Shown one piece after another: positions 5,649-5,703 of a stretch of DNA of 5,703 bases (positions are counted from its first letter, which is position 1; each line of letters begins with the position of its first letter). The notes under the pieces were generated by a model, which had not been told where the DNA came from, did not search any database, and saw only the letters and a program-made list of their open reading frames with translations. Both the position numbers and the translations under genes were made by a program. Origin of the DNA: CAZKCK01 sp964552325 (lineage in GTDB: Bacteria > Bacteroidota > Bacteroidia > Bacteroidales > TTA-H9). The DNA lies in NCBI GenBank assembly GCA_964552325.1, contig CAZKHA010000208.1, positions 1 to 5,703 on the forward strand. Direction: 5' to 3'.

Positions 5649-5703
5649 GACTATGTAGCTCAGCAGGTAGAGCACATCCCTTTTAAGGATGGGGTCTTGG
5701 GTT
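5649..5703 (+). tRNA. tRNA-Lys (anticodon TTT), 3' part cut by window edge
   Basis: The visible 55 bases fold as a tRNA. They comprise the acceptor 5' strand GACTATG (5649-5655), T8-A9, and a D-arm GCTC/GAGC (5658-5661 with 5670-5673) around AGCAGGTA. The anticodon stem is CATCC/GGATG (5675-5679 with 5687-5691). The loop CTTTTAA carries anticodon TTT at 5682-5684, flanked by T33 and A37. The variable loop GGGTC and the start of the T-arm (TTGGG, TT) follow. The rest of the T-arm, the acceptor 3' strand and any CCA lie outside the window. Anticodon TTT gives lysine (AAA/AAG). Confidence 0.95.

Noticed and set aside
4913..5703. Functional link between the YciO-type gene and the neighbouring tRNA-Lys(TTT), a t6A37-type substrate
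   Set aside because: The tRNA has its own perfect promoter and a terminator-like element lies between them, and the protein lacks t6A synthase hallmark residues. Adjacency alone is not evidence.

Overview
The window looks like chromosomal DNA of a member of the Bacteroidota. Three things point there. Start regions mostly lack Shine-Dalgarno sequences. Several upstream regions carry the Bacteroidota -7 element TAnnTTTG, and one (before the tRNA) has the full TTTG-N19-TAnnTTTG promoter. The proteins also read as Bacteroidota-like versions of housekeeping families. No genus can be named from the sequence alone. I see no mobile elements, CRISPR arrays or phage genes.

Layout from left to right. 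Positions 1-383 (minus) hold the N-terminal part of a secreted Mn/Fe superoxide dismutase that runs off the left edge. Positions 384-716 are an AT-rich divergent intergenic region with a 12-bp palindrome and no convincing gene. Positions 717-1403 (plus) encode a TrmH-type SPOUT 2'-O-methyltransferase. It converges with no spacing onto a two-gene minus-strand operon: murL (4137-2770), then murD2 (2777-1404), overlapping by 8 bp. A short divergent region (4138-4218) has -7 boxes on both strands and leads rightward into a YqgE/AlgH-family protein (4219-4809). Next come a YciO-type Sua5/YciO/YrdC protein (4913-5533), an AT-rich terminator-like element, and a well-formed promoter driving a tRNA-Lys(TTT) gene cut by the right edge.

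The most interesting content is the minus-strand operon. The MurD-like ligase has a variant DSIST motif in place of the usual MurD DSKAT. It is translationally coupled to a protein with a PP-loop (GGGKDS), an NPRGATLD motif and a C-terminal cysteine cluster, which I recognise as MurL. In Xanthomonas, MurD2 adds L-glutamate to UDP-MurNAc-L-Ala and MurL then epimerises that residue to D-glutamate at the expense of ATP, replacing the MurI racemase plus MurD route. The pair here implies that this organism can make, or depends on, peptidoglycan D-Glu by that alternative route. This is inferred from motifs and gene pairing and has not been tested.

The remaining genes have separate roles. TrmH probably methylates G18 of tRNA, YciO belongs to a nucleotide/RNA-binding family related to t6A synthesis enzymes, the SOD handles extracytoplasmic superoxide, and YqgE is of unknown function.
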